A stretch of DNA of 64,000 nt from contig JAKLHY010000015.1 of assembly GCA_022709905.1 (NCBI GenBank), positions 49,328 to 113,327 on the forward strand. The letters run 5' to 3'. Position numbers and translations under genes: made by a program. The notes beneath the pieces are model-generated. The model was not told where the DNA came from. It searched no databases and worked only from the letters and a program-made list of their open reading frames with translations. Within the stretch, counting starts at the first letter, position 1. Each line of letters begins with the position of its first letter. This document shows, one piece after another, positions 61,983 through 64,000 of this stretch. Origin of the DNA: Verrucomicrobiota bacterium (GTDB lineage Bacteria; Verrucomicrobiota; Verrucomicrobiia; Limisphaerales; UBA1319).

Positions 61983-63070
61983 TCCCTCCCGAGGTCATCC
62001 AGGCAATCTCGGTGGCCACACTGCCATGCTTCATCTATCATGGCGCGGCGGCAAAAAAGCGCGCGGCACTGGCGTTGTCTCTGCTGGACCGCTGTTTCTT
62101 CCCGGTCAAGGCTTGCCCCGAGCCGGACATTGTCCGCACGGTGTTGGCCGCAGGATGCCATTTGGACCTCTGCTCGGCAGGCGATGTGGAAATCGCCATC
62201 GCTGTCGGTTGCGCGGGCGATCATTGGAAGTTAACTACCGCCCAAGCGGACAACACGCTACTGCGCAGAATCTGCAGCGCCGGCGCCCTCCTCGATGCGG
62301 ACTCGCTTGAGCAGGCCCTTCGCTGGAAGACTTGCGGGGGGACCGTCTGCGGATTGCGGATCACCGCCAATCGTCCCAAGGCACTTTACGGCCCAAAATT
62401 TGGAGTACCGGCGCGCGATATCGCCGTTGCGGCAAGTTGGCTGGCCGCGGCGGGCGTGCGCCTCGAGGGCCTGCATCTACATGACCAGCACGCCAATCTG
62501 ACACCGCTCGAGTTCGCCACCCGCCTGGCCGAAAACCTGGCCGAAGTCGACTGCGCCGTCCTGCGCGACTGTCGGTATGTGAATATCGGAGGAAGCTGGC
62601 CAATGCGACACGGCAATCCTGCCTCGGTCGAGAACCTCCGGCATGCACTGGGAATCCTCCGAAATGGCTTGGCGGCCCTCGGATTCCAAGGAGCACTTTG
62701 GGCCGAACCGGGGCGCTGGATTGTCGAGCCTTGTGGATACTGGGCGGCTCGCGTGGCAGCACTCAAGGCGCACCCCCTCGGCGAAAAGCATCGAGTTGTC
62801 GTGCTCGACACCAATACGCCTATCCCCTGCCGCCCGTCTCTGGCGCCGTTCGTCGTCTTGAGAGACGGAAACCTCCTGAAGGAACCCAGCAGCCTGACCT
62901 GTGACATCTTCGGATCCAGCAACACGGCCTTGGATTCCATCGGCGTCGCGGTTCGCCTGCCCCATCTGGCCCTTGGAGACATGGTAGTCTCCCTCGGACA
63001 GGGAGCCTACACCCGGTCCTTGATTCCTCCGTTCAACGAACGAGAACGTCCCGCGGCAATTGTCCTCTAA
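61979..63070 (+). CDS. PLP-dependent decarboxylase, ornithine/DAP fold-III type
   Basis: A 363-residue fold-III decarboxylase. The PLP lysine lies in FPVKACPEPD (K44); HDQHANLTP and AEPGRWIVEPCGYWAARVAA match the family. Where LysA-type enzymes have the catalytic-Cys box CDSxD, this has CDIFGSSNTALDSI, so the Cys near the PLP of the partner subunit is not conserved in the usual place. It is shorter than LysA (about 420) and lacks part of the N-terminal sheet. The substrate could be a diamino acid or carboxynorspermidine; I cannot choose. The GTG at 61979-61981 is the only plausible start. Confidence 0.75.
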   Translation: MIPPEVIQAISVATLPCFIYHGAAAKKRAALALSLLDRCFFPVKACPEPDIVRTVLAAGCHLDLCSAGDVEIAIAVGCAGDHWKLTTAQADNTLLRRICSAGALLDADSLEQALRWKTCGGTVCGLRITANRPKALYGPKFGVPARDIAVAASWLAAAGVRLEGLHLHDQHANLTPLEFATRLAENLAEVDCAVLRDCRYVNIGGSWPMRHGNPASVENLRHALGILRNGLAALGFQGALWAEPGRWIVEPCGYWAARVAALKAHPLGEKHRVVVLDTNTPIPCRPSLAPFVVLRDGNLLKEPSSLTCDIFGSSNTALDSIGVAVRLPHLALGDMVVSLGQGAYTRSLIPPFNERERPAAIVL

Positions 63071-63380
63071 TACTGAGCCCGCCTTCATGAGTGTCCCGTA
63101 GCGTCCATTAGCGGTTCAGGGGTTTACAGAGGAGTCCGCAGGATAGAAGACAGGTGCATAGCCACAAAAATGCACAAAAACCTCATAAATACATTTATTT
63201 TGAGTCATTTGTGCCTTATTGTAGCCATTCATTCGTCGTCCATTTGGCAGTCTGCTGAGTAGGGGCGAGCGGCAAGGGCAACTCAGGATGTGGAAACTGG
63301 CATTGGTTTTGCCTTGTCCGTCATTTCAATATGAACCGAATACTGGGAAATGGACTACCAATAACCGAGGAATCAGTATT
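63071..63380. other. Intergenic region with inverted repeat and shared motif
   Basis: It holds ATTAGCGGTTCAGGG (63107-63121), like the iterons at 38157. Near 63168-63226 GCACAAA and TTTGTGC flank an AT-rich stretch with CTCA and TGAG inside, a possible hairpin or operator. No gene was found in these 310 bp. Confidence 0.35.
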
Positions 63381-64000
63381 ATGAAATCTATGAAATCAAC
63401 ACGATTAGGAATCTATTTGGGACTAATGATAATCGGACAACTGGCCCGAGCGGCGGACCCGATCGAGACTTGGACATCGACGGATACCAAGGTGCAGTAC
63501 GACCTTATAGCTGTCGCTTATGGAGCGGGTCAATATGTGGCTGTTGGAGGCGGGGGCACCATCTTGAGTTCGTCTGATGGGACTTCCTGGGCCCAGCGGA
63601 CGTCGGGAACCACGAATTCTCTGCGGAGCATCGTTTATGGTGGGGGGCAATTCGTGGCAGTCGGCGGAGACGAGCATGACCCAAATCGAAAAGCGATCGT
63701 GGTAACGTCAAAGGACGGGCTTTCTTGGAGTCTGGTGGAGACGGGAGTGCAAAATATACTCCGGGGGGTGGCGTATGGCGCGGGGCGGTTTGTGGCCGTG
63801 GGGGGCAGTGGTTCAATTATTCTCTCCTCGGAAGATGGGATCCAGTGGGAGCTGCGGCTCGAGTATGATCCCGGACTGCCCAGTCCAGGCGACGCTCTGG
63901 TTTACAGCGGTGTCGCTTACGGCAATGGCCTGTTTGTGGCGGTTGGCCCGCGAGGAACCGGCGTTGATCTCTCTACCTCTCCGGACGGCATCACATGGAC
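63381..64000 (+). CDS. Secreted repeat-propeller protein, partial at window end
   Basis: 206 codons from the ATG at 63381-63383 with no stop before the window ends. A signal peptide (LGIYLGLMIIGQLARA) is followed by at least three imperfect repeats of about 45 residues around VAYGAGQYVAVGGGGTILSS, FVAVGGDEHD and VAYGAGRFVAVGGSGSIILS with SxDGxxW ends. This GxFVAVGxxGxIxxSxDG pattern is common in bacterial beta-propellers of the WD40/YVTN-like kind. Probably an extracellular or surface protein. Function unknown. Confidence 0.8.
   Translation, partial: MKSMKSTRLGIYLGLMIIGQLARAADPIETWTSTDTKVQYDLIAVAYGAGQYVAVGGGGTILSSSDGTSWAQRTSGTTNSLRSIVYGGGQFVAVGGDEHDPNRKAIVVTSKDGLSWSLVETGVQNILRGVAYGAGRFVAVGGSGSIILSSEDGIQWELRLEYDPGLPSPGDALVYSGVAYGNGLFVAVGPRGTGVDLSTSPDGITW

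Noticed and set aside
1..64000. tRNA or rRNA genes
   Set aside because: No cloverleaf with a T-arm GGTTCRA and CCA-type end, or rRNA stretch, was noticed; a tRNAscan or Infernal run would be decisive.

Overview
The window is a GC-rich chromosomal segment from a member of the Verrucomicrobiota (PVC superphylum), probably anaerobic or facultative and polysaccharide-degrading. The best lineage marker is a 51-residue gene at 50395-50550 that matches the small basic protein known only from Chlamydiae and Verrucomicrobia. Type II pseudopilins with the typical FTLIELLVV start, CxPSR sulfatases, a DUF1080 protein, a Gfo/Idh oxidoreductase, a CsgG-like protein and a PEP-CTERM-like protein all fit. No rRNA, tRNA or CRISPR array was seen.

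Layout. (1) 1-10009, minus strand: one tightly packed hydrogen operon, read right to left: rex, hydC, hydB, hydA, hydG, hydF, hydE, a small thioredoxin-like ferredoxin, and a sensory-type (group C) [FeFe] hydrogenase cut by the window start. It encodes a trimeric NAD- and ferredoxin-linked [FeFe] hydrogenase, its three H-cluster maturases, a redox repressor and a probable H2 sensor. An unrecognised gene (10187-10858) lies just upstream. (2) 11153-12974: a decayed group II intron, a two-copy 108-bp tandem repeat and a palindrome cluster. (3) 12975-16488: a rifampin-phosphotransferase-like ATP/His-domain enzyme, head to head with a gene that has lost its 5' part. (4) 16642-18518: an ECF sigma factor and its zinc-finger anti-sigma partner. 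(5) 19000-22721: an SNF2 helicase with a SWIM zinc-finger partner. (6) 23118-25522: a URO-D-family protein and a Gfo/Idh oxidoreductase. (7) 25559-33135, minus: an assimilatory sulfate operon, cysT-cysW-cysA-cysI-cysH-cysD-cysN, behind an AT-rich leader with an inverted repeat.

(8) 33810-44628: mostly secreted carbohydrate or ester chemistry: a serine beta-lactamase-like domain fused to a large C-terminal domain, an orphan DNA methyltransferase, a tandem alpha/beta-hydrolase protein, an SRPBCC protein, a second group II intron copy reduced to 362 bp, and two overlapping sulfatases. (9) 44732-52620, minus: a cluster mixing housekeeping (folD, rluB-type pseudouridine synthase, small basic protein) with envelope proteins, a pseudopilin, a CsgG-like protein and a DapA-family lyase. 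(10) 52675-64000: a DUF362/ferredoxin protein fused to a YidR-like propeller, a DUF1080 protein, a zinc-ribbon protein, a clan GH-A hydrolase, a second pseudopilin, a PEP-CTERM-like protein, a 30-residue TIR-domain remnant overlapping a PLP-dependent decarboxylase, and a repeat-propeller protein cut by the window end.

The most unusual items are the two complementary broken group II introns, three dispersed copies of a structured repeat built on AGCCCTTAAAATAA at gene 3' ends, the beta-lactamase and DUF362-YidR fusions, and the TIR remnant.
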